A DNA stretch of 64,000 bases, from NCBI GenBank assembly GCA_036843405.1, contig DAITSJ010000011.1, forward strand, positions 39,424-103,423, given 5' to 3'. Position numbers and translations under genes: made by a program. The notes beneath the pieces were generated by a model. That model made no database searches. It saw nothing but the letters and a program-made list of their open reading frames with translations, and was not told the origin of the DNA. The stretch comes from DGNJ01 sp002388905. Its GTDB lineage: Bacteria; Pseudomonadota; Gammaproteobacteria; Pseudomonadales; Porticoccaceae. Below, piece by piece: positions 19,348 to 28,764 of the stretch. Each line of letters begins with the position of its first letter. The first letter of the stretch is position 1.

Positions 19348-19545
19348 TTAGGACTTATTCCGGGGCTTTTCGTCGTTTCCGCCGGTGGTAGCAAAAAGCT
19401 CTCTGCGCCGCCTGGCCAGGGATTCGGCAAGGGCGCGATCCCGCTCGATTTCGCGACGGGTCCGTAAGCTGGCGTCGCGGGTGTGCTGGCCTTCGCCCAT
19501 AACCCGCATCCACTGCGAGTGTAACGAATGGGGCCCGTCGCCCAT
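19348..19545 (-). CDS. Small charged protein of unknown function
   Basis: 65 aa (starts MGDGPHSLHSQWMRVMGEG). The strong ribosome site AAAGGAG, six bases from the ATG, argues that it is translated. It is Arg/Glu-rich with a likely helix around RREIERDRALAESLARRRREL, and has no signal or membrane segment. I recognise no family. It lies 77 bases upstream of the PAS-GGDEF-EAL gene on the same strand, and could be its cotranscribed partner. Confidence 0.6.
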   Translation of the reverse strand: MGDGPHSLHSQWMRVMGEGQHTRDASLRTRREIERDRALAESLARRRRELFATTGGNDEKPRNKS

Positions 19546-19697
19546 GGTTGCTCCTTTCAGTGTCGGTTTCCCGTAACTCTAGCCAAGTTTTCCGGCCTTG
19601 TAACCTCGGTGTGCATCCTGTCCGGTCTGGACCCCGCGGACAGCCTGGGCTATGGTCCTCACCCGACGTCCTCATTCCGCCAACCGACTAGCTGCCC

Positions 19698-20471
19698 ATG
19701 TTCCCCATCCGCGACGACAATCCCGCCATTCTGGTGCCCTATGCCACCATCGGCCTGATCGCCCTCAACGTCCTCGCCTGGGTGTTCGTGCAGGGGCTCG
19801 GTTCTCAACCGGCGCTGAGCCAATCGATCTGTCAGTTCGGGCTGGTGGCCGGAGACCTGCTCGGTACCCTCCCGGAAGGTGCCCGCTTCCCCGTCGGCCC
19901 TGGCGCCAGTTGTGTGATAACCCCTGGAGGCGCCTGGTTCACGCTATTTACCTCGATGTTTATGCACGGCGGCTGGCTGCATATCATCGGCAATATGTGG
20001 TTCCTGTGGGTGTTCGGCAACAATGTAGAGGATGCCATGGGGCATGGCCGGTTCGTTATCTTTTACCTGCTCTGCGGCCTGGCGGCCGCGGCCCTGCAGA
20101 TAGCCCTGAGCAACAGCCCTGCGGTGCCCATGGTGGGTGCCTCCGGTGCCATCGGCGGTGTCATGGGGGCCTATATCCTGCTCTACCCCCGGGTCCATGT
20201 GCATATGCTCCTGATCCTTGGCTTTTTCGTCACCACGGTGGCGGTACCCGCGGTGCTGATGCTGGGCTACTGGTTCCTGCTCCAGTTGCTGGGCGGTTTT
20301 ACGGCCTTCGGCGGCCGGGGCGGTGGCGTGGCTTTCTGGGCACACGTGGGCGGCTTCGCCGCGGGTGCCGTGTTGGTGTTGGCATTCCGCAACGAGAAAC
20401 TGCTGCGCCGTCATCCCTATTACGGCTGGAAGCGGCGCTCGCCGACCCGCAACTGGCGGCGGGTGCCCTGA
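19698..20471 (+). CDS. Rhomboid family intramembrane serine protease
   Basis: 257 aa, six hydrophobic helices. The catalytic serine sits in GASGAIGGVMG (G-x-S-G), and the partner histidine in HVGGFAAGAVL in the last helix; WFTLFTSMFMHGGWLHIIGNMWFLWVFG is the family L1/helix-2 region (given in overlapping parts). Such proteases cleave substrate transmembrane helices, for example in signal or protein quality-control pathways. Ends in a possible terminator and converges on the Rieske gene. Confidence 0.92.
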   Translation: MFPIRDDNPAILVPYATIGLIALNVLAWVFVQGLGSQPALSQSICQFGLVAGDLLGTLPEGARFPVGPGASCVITPGGAWFTLFTSMFMHGGWLHIIGNMWFLWVFGNNVEDAMGHGRFVIFYLLCGLAAAALQIALSNSPAVPMVGASGAIGGVMGAYILLYPRVHVHMLLILGFFVTTVAVPAVLMLGYWFLLQLLGGFTAFGGRGGGVAFWAHVGGFAAGAVLVLAFRNEKLLRRHPYYGWKRRSPTRNWRRVP

Positions 20472-20485
20472 ACTCAGGGCCTTTT
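20465..20485 (+). terminator. Possible terminator at the end of the rhomboid gene
   Basis: GCCCTG-AACT-CAGGGC forms a 6-bp stem that overlaps the stop codon, followed by CTTTT. It lies exactly between the convergent rhomboid and Rieske genes and could serve the plus strand. Confidence 0.4.
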
Positions 20486-20831
20486 AGAGATCGACGTAGA
20501 CGGTTTCGTCCTCGACGCTCACCGGATAGGTGGTCAGGGCTTTCTCGCGCCGCACCAGGTTGATCAGTTGCACCCCCGGGGGGAAATTGGCCCACTCCAC
20601 CACATCGCCCGTGCGGATGTCGAAGCGTGCCCGGTGTAGCGGGCACTGGACCTGACCCCCTTCGACAATCTTGCCCCGGGCCAGTGGGCCCAGGGTGTGG
20701 GTGCACAGGTGCTGGGTGGCGTAAAAACCATCATCCAGATGATAAACCACCATTTTTTCGCTGCCGGCCCTGACCGCTTTCATGGTCCCCGGGGGGATGT
20801 CGCCGGTTTGTGCAACGGGGATTTTCGACAT
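20484..20831 (-). CDS. Rieske [2Fe-2S] ferredoxin-like protein
   Basis: 115-aa soluble Rieske protein. The two cluster-binding motifs are CTH (LCTHTLGPL) and CPLHR (QCPLHRARF), C-x-H...C-x2-H, placed as in NirD/naphthalene-dioxygenase-type ferredoxins. Start supported by a near-perfect site, CCAGGAGG, seven bases upstream. It probably transfers electrons; there is no neighbouring oxygenase, so the partner is unknown. Confidence 0.9.
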   Translation of the reverse strand: MSKIPVAQTGDIPPGTMKAVRAGSEKMVVYHLDDGFYATQHLCTHTLGPLARGKIVEGGQVQCPLHRARFDIRTGDVVEWANFPPGVQLINLVRREKALTTYPVSVEDETVYVDL

Positions 20832-20879
20832 GTTCGCCTCCTGGCATTGGCTGCCGTGGGTCTGTGTTAGGGTAAGTGC

Positions 20880-23879
20880 TCACTTGGCGGCCGATACGTC
20901 CAGGGGCAAGAGTACCCTCCCCCGGTCTCCGGTCGCCACGCTGACGGGTTCCCTCAGTAGCAGGCGCCCTTCATCGACGTCGCCGGCTTGCTTAAGCCGG
21001 TCAATAATGGCCCGGGCCCGGGCCCGGGCCAGATCGTGCAACTCACTGTCGGGAATCGCCTGGGCGTCGATCAGCTTGCGGCGCAGGGCCTGGCGGTAGG
21101 CAACGGCGTCCAGCGCCGGTTTGCCCGCTTCGCCTTCCGGGTAAGTGGAATTGTAGATCCTCAGAACGTCGAGGGCCGGTTCCAGGCCCCGTTCCCGATA
21201 CAGGGCCTCAAGCACTTTTTGCCGCCGTTCGCCGGGATTGGCGGCGCTTCCGGCGGTTTCCGCGAGGCGCTCCTCCAGTGTGTTTTCCAGTTGTTGTTCG
21301 CGCAGTGCCGCCCGGTCGGCGTCAGGGGCAAAGGCGCCGGGGATTTCCACCTCCAGGCGCGGCCGCTGGCTGAGTGCGCGGGCCAGCTTGACCAGTTTTT
21401 CCTCTTCCGGCGGCGCCAGTGTCGATTGGCCGGGGTCGAAGGCCAGTGACCGGAAGGAATCCGGCTCGGCCCCCACCAGGTTCGCCAGCAGCCGAAAGGG
21501 CGCGACAACGATGCCGGTGATGACATTGGTCAGGGCCTGGCGGATCACCGTGCCGTAAGCGAAGGCGGGATCCCCCACGTCGCCTGTTACCGGCACCGCC
21601 AGCCGGATCACGCCATCGCCGTCCCGGAGCAGGGCCAGCGCCAGGTCGAGCGGCAGGCTTTTCGCCTCCGGGTGGTCGACCCGCTCGCCCAGTCGCAAAT
21701 CGGTCATGACAATGCGGTTGTCGCCGTTAAGCCGGCCTTCCTCGACCCGGTAATCGAGATCCAGGTCCATCTTGCCGTCGGCGATGCGCCGGCCGGCAAA
21801 GGCAATGAAGTACGGGGAAAGGGGCGGCATGTCGACATTGCGGAAGACCAGATCGATCCGGGTGGAATCCAGGGGGGCGGTGGGCAGGGTTTTTCCCGCC
21901 ACGGTCACCTGGCCAAAGCGGCCCACGCGGCCCTTCAGGTCGAGGGTGGCGGGTTCCCGGCTCGCGGTGCTGATGGCGGACACCGCCCCGGCCAGTTCCG
22001 ACAGTTTCGCCGAGAAGGGCAGGGGCAGGGACAGGTCGGTGAAATCGGCGCTGCCGTCCTGTACCGCGAAACGGCTTACCAAGACTCGGAAAGGGGCGGG
22101 TTTTTGGGTTTCTGCCTTTTCCGAGCCCGGGGTGCCGGATTGTCCGTCGGAAGCCGGCTCGCCGGACGGCGCCTTCCGGGCGTCCGGGCTGTTAGCGGGT
22201 TTCTCGGGGTCGCCGATCAATACCCGGCCGATATTGGTGGACCGGTCCTGTTCTATCTCGATTCGCGCGTAGGGTTTGTTCAGGGTGATAGCACCAACCT
22301 CCAGACGGCGTTCGCCCAGGGAAACCGCGATCTCGCCGGCCTGGAGTGCTTCCCAGGCGAGCAGTTGTTCGTTCTGGACGGCGTCCTGTACCGACAGGTC
22401 CGAAAGAGAGCCGCTGCCGCGGTAGTTTGCCGGGTCGGCCGGGCTCACGGAAAACGCCCCGGCGGCACTGATGGTGCCGCTCTGGATCGCTATCCGGGCA
22501 AATTCCCGCAGATAGGGCTGCGCAGGCATCACCGCCAACTGGTCGATGTCCACTTTCCCCTCCAGTTTAAAGGCGGGTAGCGCGGAGAAGCTGCCCTGGA
22601 AGGTCAACTCGCCGCCAGAGGCCAGGGTCGCCGAAGCCTTCAGGCCGGCGGCCGCGCCGGGTTCATTGCTGAACCCCTCCAGGGTGGCGTTGAGGGAGTC
22701 GACGACAATGTCGGCCGTGCTTTCCGGCACGTTGTCGACAAACCGGAGCCGGGCTTTGGCCACACTCAGCTTGTCGGCAGCAATGTGCCAGGCGGCTTTG
22801 CCGGTGTCGTCGGCTGGTGCCGGCCCGGGCTCGATATCGAGCAGGGTGAGCAGATTGATTCGCCCGTCCTTATCGCGCCGGGCGGTGATGGCGGGACTCT
22901 CCACGTGGAGAGTCCCGGCGGAGAGGGTTTGCCCGGGCCAACGCATCTCGCCGTCGAGCAGTTGCATTTCCGGTATGGCCAGGAGGTTGTTGTCGGAATC
23001 GCTCTCGGTGACCGCCAGATCCGACAGGGTCACCCGCAAATCGGTGACCTGGGCGCCGATGCCGCTTCCCTCGCTGCCGGTGGTGAGAAGATAGTCAAAG
23101 CGGGCGTTCAGGTCGCCCCTGTCCAGGTCGAAGGCGAGGATGTCGCTGAAGTAGCGGTGTGCCAGGGGCAGGAAAGGCCCCTGGGCCTCGACGCTGCCGT
23201 CGACGCGCAGGGGCGTCAGGGTCAGGGCCCCGGCCAGCTTGACGCTGGCGCCGTTTTCCGCCACCACGGCAATATCATAATTGCCCTCGGTGTCGGGCAG
23301 GGTGGCCAGGTCCTCCACCACAAAGTCGGCCAGGTCCACGGTGGTGCGGAATCCGTCGTCCCGGGTATGGTCGATAAAGGTCAGCCTGCCTCCCTCGAAC
23401 AGGAAACGCGCGACCAGCAGTCTCGGCACGCCGTTGCCCTCCGCCGGGGGCTCGGTGCTGTCCCGCGGGGGGCCGCTTGCGCGCCAGCGCTGTGCCAGCC
23501 GGCTGAGGGTGTTGGTGCCGTCCTCGAAGCGCTCAAAGCGGGTGGCAAGCCCGGTCCACTGGATGTGGTCGAAACACAGAGCGCGGCGCCAGAGGCTGCA
23601 CAACTCCAGGTCCACAAAGAGCTGCTCCAGGGTGACCAGCGATTCCCGGTCCGGTTCCGAGGCGGCAAAATTCTCGACAGTGAGGCTCAGGGTCAGGGGA
23701 TTGATGGCCAGCCCGCCCACCTCGGCTTGCAGCGACAGTCTGTCGTCCAGGGTGCGCACCAGCTGTCGTTCCACCAGCCAGGGCGCCAGCAGGAAACCCG
23801 CCAGGCAATACAGGATGAACAAAATCAGCAGCCAGAACCAGGGCCGCCGGGGAATCAGCCAGGTCGTCGATAAGCCCAT
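20880..23879 (-). CDS. DUF748 family envelope protein
   Basis: 999 aa from the ATG at 23879 (GGAA nine bases upstream). The longer open frame that reaches 24515 overlaps the divergent MlaE gene and is not used. An N-terminal anchor (about 12-32) is followed by a long repetitive beta-rich region typical of DUF748/AsmA-related proteins, with the conserved block RLAVPVTGDVGDPAFAYG near residues 765-782. A low-complexity Ser/Pro/Gly segment (about 560-595) breaks the region. Function unknown; related AsmA-type proteins are implicated in lipid transfer between membranes, which fits its position beside a Mla system. Confidence 0.85.
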   Translation of the reverse strand: MGLSTTWLIPRRPWFWLLILFILYCLAGFLLAPWLVERQLVRTLDDRLSLQAEVGGLAINPLTLSLTVENFAASEPDRESLVTLEQLFVDLELCSLWRRALCFDHIQWTGLATRFERFEDGTNTLSRLAQRWRASGPPRDSTEPPAEGNGVPRLLVARFLFEGGRLTFIDHTRDDGFRTTVDLADFVVEDLATLPDTEGNYDIAVVAENGASVKLAGALTLTPLRVDGSVEAQGPFLPLAHRYFSDILAFDLDRGDLNARFDYLLTTGSEGSGIGAQVTDLRVTLSDLAVTESDSDNNLLAIPEMQLLDGEMRWPGQTLSAGTLHVESPAITARRDKDGRINLLTLLDIEPGPAPADDTGKAAWHIAADKLSVAKARLRFVDNVPESTADIVVDSLNATLEGFSNEPGAAAGLKASATLASGGELTFQGSFSALPAFKLEGKVDIDQLAVMPAQPYLREFARIAIQSGTISAAGAFSVSPADPANYRGSGSLSDLSVQDAVQNEQLLAWEALQAGEIAVSLGERRLEVGAITLNKPYARIEIEQDRSTNIGRVLIGDPEKPANSPDARKAPSGEPASDGQSGTPGSEKAETQKPAPFRVLVSRFAVQDGSADFTDLSLPLPFSAKLSELAGAVSAISTASREPATLDLKGRVGRFGQVTVAGKTLPTAPLDSTRIDLVFRNVDMPPLSPYFIAFAGRRIADGKMDLDLDYRVEEGRLNGDNRIVMTDLRLGERVDHPEAKSLPLDLALALLRDGDGVIRLAVPVTGDVGDPAFAYGTVIRQALTNVITGIVVAPFRLLANLVGAEPDSFRSLAFDPGQSTLAPPEEEKLVKLARALSQRPRLEVEIPGAFAPDADRAALREQQLENTLEERLAETAGSAANPGERRQKVLEALYRERGLEPALDVLRIYNSTYPEGEAGKPALDAVAYRQALRRKLIDAQAIPDSELHDLARARARAIIDRLKQAGDVDEGRLLLREPVSVATGDRGRVLLPLDVSAAK

Positions 23880-24032
23880 GAAAAGTTCCGTTTGTTGTAT
23901 CTGTAGCCAAGTAAAGGCGATTATGGCGTCCAGTGCCAGACGGGAGACCCGGCATCGCTTTATAGGGGGCGCTTTCCTATACTGGAGCCACGGCCTAAGG
24001 GTGCCGAGAAAATAAACCGAGGAGAACAGGCG

Positions 24033-25184
24033 ATGGCGGAAACCGGGGAGGGGGAACCCGCCGGTGCGGGTCCCGACTACAGCGTTGAGGCTTCCGGCGA
24101 CACGGTCCTCCTGGAACTGAGCGGCGACTGGACCGGTGACGATGCCGGACCGGGCCATGAACAGTTGCGGGATGCCTGCCTCGGACAGGCCCGATCCCCC
24201 CGGCGCTGGTTGCTGGCGGCCGCCGAAGGCTTTCGCTGGGATTCCCGGACCCTGGCCCGCCTCTACCATCTGGCCCGGGCCGGGGAGGACAGGGGCATCG
24301 AGTTGGACACTACCGGCCTGCCCGAAGGGATGCGGACGCTGCTGGGCGTGGCCCATGCCGTCAGGGCCGGTGAAGTGGAAAGCGAGCCACAACCGCCGCC
24401 CCTGGCACGCATTGGCGCCCGCTGGTTGCGACGTTACGACGCGGTTCTGGACTTTATCGCCTTTATCGGCGACGGAATGGTGGCGCTGCTGCGCTTTGCC
24501 TCCGGGCGCAGCCACACCCGGGTGCGCGATCTGTTCTACTTCATCGATCAGACCGGCCCCCGGGCCCTGGGCATTGTCGCCCTGATCAGCGTTCTGGTGG
24601 GCATGATCCTCGCTTATCTGGGGTCCGTGCAGTTGCGCCAGTTCGGCGCCGAGGTTTATGTGGCCAACCTGGTGGCGGTGGGCATGGTCCGGGAGATGGG
24701 CCCGTTGATGACCGCGGTGATCCTGGCCGGGCGCACCGGCGCCGCCTACGCCGCCCAGCTCGGTGCCATGCAGGCCAACGAGGAGATCGACGCGGTCACC
24801 ACCCTGGGACTGTCACCCATGGAATATCTGGTGCTGCCCCGGCTGCTGGCCCTGGTGCTGGTGATGCCGCTTCTGGTGATTTTTTCCGATGTGGTGGGGC
24901 TCGTCGGCGGGGCCCTGGTGGCGTCGGGCATGGAGGTCAATTTTTCCCAGTTTCTCTACCAGGCCCGGGATGCCGTGGGCCTTGGCGATATCGCCACGGG
25001 GCTGGTCAAGAGTGTGGTCTTTGCCCTGCTTATCGCCACCGCCGGCTGCCAGTCCGGGCTCATGAGCGGTCGCAGTTCGGCGGCGGTGGGCACTGCCACC
25101 ACCCGGGCGGTGGTCCACGCCATCGTCTATCTGGTGGCCGCCGATGCCGGGCTCAATATCCTGTACGACAAGATGGGAGTGTGA
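24033..25184 (+). CDS. MlaE-family lipid ABC transporter permease with N-terminal STAS-like domain
   Basis: 383 aa. Residues about 10-115 resemble an MlaB/STAS module fused to the permease (DYSVEASGDTVLLELSGDW at the start), and residues about 130-380 are the MlaE permease (RMTGAAYAAQLG-type motif seen as GRTGAAYAAQLGAMQANEEI). In E. coli, MlaB is a separate protein. It begins the operon for retrograde phospholipid transport or outer-membrane asymmetry. RBS GAGGAG nine bases upstream. The neighbours supply the ATPase, MCE protein and lipoprotein. Confidence 0.9.
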   Translation: MAETGEGEPAGAGPDYSVEASGDTVLLELSGDWTGDDAGPGHEQLRDACLGQARSPRRWLLAAAEGFRWDSRTLARLYHLARAGEDRGIELDTTGLPEGMRTLLGVAHAVRAGEVESEPQPPPLARIGARWLRRYDAVLDFIAFIGDGMVALLRFASGRSHTRVRDLFYFIDQTGPRALGIVALISVLVGMILAYLGSVQLRQFGAEVYVANLVAVGMVREMGPLMTAVILAGRTGAAYAAQLGAMQANEEIDAVTTLGLSPMEYLVLPRLLALVLVMPLLVIFSDVVGLVGGALVASGMEVNFSQFLYQARDAVGLGDIATGLVKSVVFALLIATAGCQSGLMSGRSSAAVGTATTRAVVHAIVYLVAADAGLNILYDKMGV

Positions 25185-25191
25185 CGCCGCC

Positions 25192-25974
25192 GTGCCCGAC
25201 GCCGATACCCATATCGAAGTCCGTGACCTGACCCTGCGCTACGGCTCCCTGCTGGTTCAGCGGGACCTGAATTTTACGATCCGTCGTGGCGATGTCTTCG
25301 TGATCATGGGCGGCAGCGGCTGCGGCAAGAGCACACTGCTCAAGCACATGATCGGCCTGGAGGTGCCGGCGGAAGGCGAAATCCTTATCGACGGGCAGGA
25401 TTTTTTTAAAGCCAGGCCCCGGGAGCAGAAGGCCATGCGCCGGGGCTGGGGCATCAGTTTCCAGCGTGGCGGGCTGTTCAGCGATCTGACCCTGGCGGAG
25501 AATGTGGCGGTGCCGCTGCACCAGTACACCGATATGCCCGCCGGGGAAATGCGCGACCTGATCGATTTCAAGCTGGCCCTGGTTGGCCTGGACGGTTTTG
25601 GCGACTACTATCCGGGAGAGATCAGTGGCGGCATGCAGAAGCGCGCGGCCCTGGCGCGGGCCATTGCCCTGGATCCGGAACTGCTCTTTTTCGACGAGCC
25701 CTCCGCGGGCCTCGATCCGCTCAGCTCCCAGCGTCTGGACGAGTTGATCGTGGAGATCCGCGACAGTATGGGAGGTACCGTGGTGATCGTTACCCACGAA
25801 CTGGCGAGCATCTTCAGTATTGCCACCAACGCGGTGTTTCTCGACACCGGGAGCAAGACCCAGCTCGACTGTGGCGATCCCCGCCATATGCTTCACCACA
25901 GCGACCACGAGCTGGTTCGCCGCTTCTTGTCCCGGGGGGAATACGACAGCCGGGATCGGGAGGGGGGCTCATGA
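25192..25974 (+). CDS. MlaF-type ABC transporter ATPase
   Basis: 260 aa from GTG 25192, seven bases after the permease stop. Walker A GGSGCGKST near residues 40-48, ABC signature SGGMQKR, Walker B LLFFDEPSAGLDP and the switch histidine (VTHEL) are all present. It powers lipid movement by the adjacent permease and MCE protein. The next gene overlaps its stop (ATGA, 25971-25974), indicating translational coupling. Confidence 0.94.
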   Translation: MPDADTHIEVRDLTLRYGSLLVQRDLNFTIRRGDVFVIMGGSGCGKSTLLKHMIGLEVPAEGEILIDGQDFFKARPREQKAMRRGWGISFQRGGLFSDLTLAENVAVPLHQYTDMPAGEMRDLIDFKLALVGLDGFGDYYPGEISGGMQKRAALARAIALDPELLFFDEPSAGLDPLSSQRLDELIVEIRDSMGGTVVIVTHELASIFSIATNAVFLDTGSKTQLDCGDPRHMLHHSDHELVRRFLSRGEYDSRDREGGS

Positions 25975-26936
25975 GCCGCTCCGCCAATGCCGTCGCGGTG
26001 GGCGGCTTTGTACTGATCACCATTGTCCTGCTGGTGGCCCTGCTTTTGCTGTTCAGCGGCAGCAACTGGTGGAGCCCCAGGGATCGCTATGTGCTGATCT
26101 TCGACAGTTCCATCAAGGGCCTCAATGTGGGCGCCCCGGTGACCATCAAGGGCGTCAAGATCGGTCAGGTGGAGCAGATTAACGCCAGCCTCTACGGCAA
26201 ATCCATGGAGGTGCTCAACCAGGTGGTCATCGAGATCGATGCCGAGGCCCTGGAGCTGGAGGACAATGCCCGGCCCGTGGCCCTGGACCAGTTAGTGGAC
26301 CGGGGCCTGCGCGCCCAGTTGCGTCTGCAGAGTTTCCTCACCGGGCTTTTGTACGTGGATGTGGACTTCGCGCCGGATCGCGAGCCCCAGTACCGGGACG
26401 TGGAAACCCGCTATCCCCAGTTGCCCACTACGCCCACCGATCTGCAGCAACTGACCCGGGACCTGGAGGACATCAATATCACCCGGCTGGGCCAGGATCT
26501 CCAGGAGGTGCTCGCCGGCGCCAACCGTCTTATCAACGATCCCGACCTGCAGAACCTGGCCGGCGATCTGCGCGGGAGCCTCGCGGCCCTGGAGGCGGCG
26601 GCCAGGACGCTCAGGGAGCAGGGCGAACAGTTCGGGGAGCGTTACGGGCGCCTGGCCGACAACGCCAACACATTCCTGGACAGGGCCAACCGGGAGCTGC
26701 CGGCCGTACTCGAGTCACTGGATGCCACACTGGCAGCCCTGTCCCGGAGTTCGCGAAAGCTGGAGGAATCCGCCGCCAACGCTGCCTTCCTGACCTCGTC
26801 GGATTCGCCGGTGTTGCACCGGGTCAACGACGCGGCCAGGAGTGTCGACAGTGCCGCCAACCAGTTGCGGCGACTGACGGAGATGCTGGAGCGACAGCCC
26901 CAGTCCCTGATCTACGGCAGGCCCGACGAGGAGTAA
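25971..26936 (+). CDS. MCE-domain lipid transport protein (MlaD family)
   Basis: 321 aa. One N-terminal helix (about 7-28) anchors it; the MCE domain (about 38-125) starts with YVLIFDSSIKGLNVGAPVTI and contains VTIKGVKIGQVEQ. A long helical C-terminal region (about 160-320, coiled-coil-like) contains the tail typical of PqiB/MlaD relatives. It is the substrate-binding subunit of the lipid transporter in the periplasm. Starts in overlap with the ATPase gene. Confidence 0.92.
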   Translation: MSRSANAVAVGGFVLITIVLLVALLLLFSGSNWWSPRDRYVLIFDSSIKGLNVGAPVTIKGVKIGQVEQINASLYGKSMEVLNQVVIEIDAEALELEDNARPVALDQLVDRGLRAQLRLQSFLTGLLYVDVDFAPDREPQYRDVETRYPQLPTTPTDLQQLTRDLEDINITRLGQDLQEVLAGANRLINDPDLQNLAGDLRGSLAALEAAARTLREQGEQFGERYGRLADNANTFLDRANRELPAVLESLDATLAALSRSSRKLEESAANAAFLTSSDSPVLHRVNDAARSVDSAANQLRRLTEMLERQPQSLIYGRPDEE

Positions 26937-26939
26937 TCC

Positions 26940-27623
26940 ATGAAGCTTGTGCACGACAGTCCGTTGCCGCTTTTGCCGCGTGCGTACCCGGGGGTTACGG
27001 CGCGCAGCAGGAGGCCGGCGACGCCGGTGGCCGGAATGGTTCTGCTGGTCCTCCTGCTGGGCGGCTGCATCGGCGGAGGGCGCAGCCCGGAGCCGGACTA
27101 CTATCTGCTCACCGCGGCTACCGGGGAAACCGCCAGCCGATACCCGCACCTGGCCCTGGGGGTGGGTCCGGTGCGTGTCTCGCCCTTCCTGGACCGTACC
27201 CGTATTGCCACCCACAACGGCGCCACGATCCGCATGCACGATGGCCACCGCTGGGCGGAACCCCTGGACGAAGCCGTACAGCGGGTGCTGGTCCAGAACC
27301 TGGGCCTGCTCACCGGTGCCGACGTGCGCAACTTCCCCTGGACACGTCGCACCCAGCCGGACCTTGCCCTGCGCGTCGACGTCCTGGATCTCAACGCCAC
27401 CGCCAGCGGCGAGGCGGTCCTGGAGGTGAACTGGGTGCTGGAGGATATCCCCGGGGACCGGCTGGTGCACAGCGGGCACGACACGTTTTCCCGCTATACG
27501 GCGAACGCGGGCGCAGACACGGAGGCCCTGGTCCGGGCCTACAGTGATCTGCTCGGGCGCCTGGCAATACGCATTGTGGAGAAGCTGCCGCCCCCGCCGG
27601 AAGCCTCTTACTCAGGACACTAG
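26940..27623 (+). CDS. PqiC-type ABC transport auxiliary lipoprotein
   Basis: 227 aa lipoprotein: an unusually long signal of about 42 residues ends in the lipobox LLGGC with lipidated C43; GAGGAG precedes the ATG. The PqiC/ABC-auxiliary domain (PDYYLLTAATG... and LVRAYSDLLGRLAIRIVE near the C-terminus) follows. It is the outer-membrane partner of the transporter. Its last 12 bases overlap the end of the convergent dehydratase gene. Confidence 0.85.
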   Translation: MKLVHDSPLPLLPRAYPGVTARSRRPATPVAGMVLLVLLLGGCIGGGRSPEPDYYLLTAATGETASRYPHLALGVGPVRVSPFLDRTRIATHNGATIRMHDGHRWAEPLDEAVQRVLVQNLGLLTGADVRNFPWTRRTQPDLALRVDVLDLNATASGEAVLEVNWVLEDIPGDRLVHSGHDTFSRYTANAGADTEALVRAYSDLLGRLAIRIVEKLPPPPEASYSGH

Positions 27624-28589
27624 CAGGTCGCAGCACTGGCTGATATCCATGTTGCCGCCGGTGATCACCGCCAACGTGGTGATTTCCGGGACTACTGGCA
27701 CCGCTCCCGAGAGCAATGCCGCGATGGCCACGGTGGCGCCGGTTTCCCCGTAGAGCCGGCCCCGGGTCAGCAGCAGGCGGGTCGCCTCGACAATGGCGCT
27801 GTCCGGGACTGTCACCATGGCATCCACCACCCGCCGGCTGGCGGCGTAGGTGTACCGGCCCGCGGTCACCGGGGCCAGGCTGGCGGCGATGGTGTTGACG
27901 GCCGGCAGGGCGGCGCCGGGGTCGTTGTGGGCCCAGGCGTTGCCGAGCGTGGCGGCACCGTCGGGCTCGATGCCGATCAGGGTGACGTCGGGTTTGAGGG
28001 CCTTGACCGCCAGGCCGATCCCGGAAATCAGGCCGCCGCCCCCCACCGGGCACAGGATGCGCTCGACGTTTGGCACCTGCTCCAGGATTTCCAGGCCGAC
28101 GGTTCCCTGGCCGGCCATGACCATCGGGTCGTCGTAGGGGTGGACCAGGCTCAGGCCCCGGCTCTCGCGCAGGCGGTGGCAATGGGCCACGGCTTCCCTG
28201 ATGTCGCCACGGACGATGACCTCGGCGCCGAAGCGCCGGGTGCCTTCTATCTTGGCGGGGCTGGAGCCTTTCGGCATCACCACCGTGACCGGGATATTCT
28301 CGTGCCGGGCCGCCCAGGCCAGTGCCAGCGCATGGTTACCGGCGGACACCGTAATCAGGCCACGGCGCCGTTGTGCGGGGTCGGTCATCCGGAGCCAGTT
28401 GGTTGCGCCCCGGGCTTTGAAGCTGCCGGTCACCTGGAGGTTTTCCGCCTTGAGATAAAGGGGCTGTCCCAGGCTCTCCCCCAGGTCGTGGGCGGCGACC
28501 GTGGGCGTTGCCGGGACACGGCTGGCGATCCGGCTGCGGGCGGCCCGGATGGCCGCCAGATCGGGCAAGTTCAGTTCAGCGGTGGACAT
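27612..28589 (-). CDS. Threonine/serine dehydratase-like PLP enzyme
   Basis: 325 aa, fold type II PLP-dependent enzyme. PLP lysine is in SFKARGA (near residue 58); the glycine-rich phosphate loop PVGGGGLISG near 181-190 and VSAGNHALALA near 80 are typical of threonine ammonia-lyase/serine racemase. It lacks the C-terminal ACT domains of biosynthetic IlvA, so it is a catabolic-type dehydratase or related racemase. Exact substrate uncertain. Confidence 0.85.
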   Translation of the reverse strand: MSTAELNLPDLAAIRAARSRIASRVPATPTVAAHDLGESLGQPLYLKAENLQVTGSFKARGATNWLRMTDPAQRRRGLITVSAGNHALALAWAARHENIPVTVVMPKGSSPAKIEGTRRFGAEVIVRGDIREAVAHCHRLRESRGLSLVHPYDDPMVMAGQGTVGLEILEQVPNVERILCPVGGGGLISGIGLAVKALKPDVTLIGIEPDGAATLGNAWAHNDPGAALPAVNTIAASLAPVTAGRYTYAASRRVVDAMVTVPDSAIVEATRLLLTRGRLYGETGATVAIAALLSGAVPVVPEITTLAVITGGNMDISQCCDLLVS

Positions 28590-28764
28590 GGATCCCCCTT
28601 CGGTGTCGGTGAGCCGTGGCGTTGGCGGTCGCCGCTCGGGCCCTGAAAAACGCGGGCGACAGGACCTATGCTTAAAGAGGCGGAATCACCCTTTAACATA
28701 GCAAAGACACCGCCGGTTCAATGAAGTCGATAGGACCGGTCAACCAAACAGGGAGTCAGAGTCA

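Noticed and set aside
23880..24515. N-terminal extension of the DUF748 frame
   Set aside because: Overlaps the divergent MlaE gene and lacks any family sequence; the anchor and RBS fit the start at 23879.
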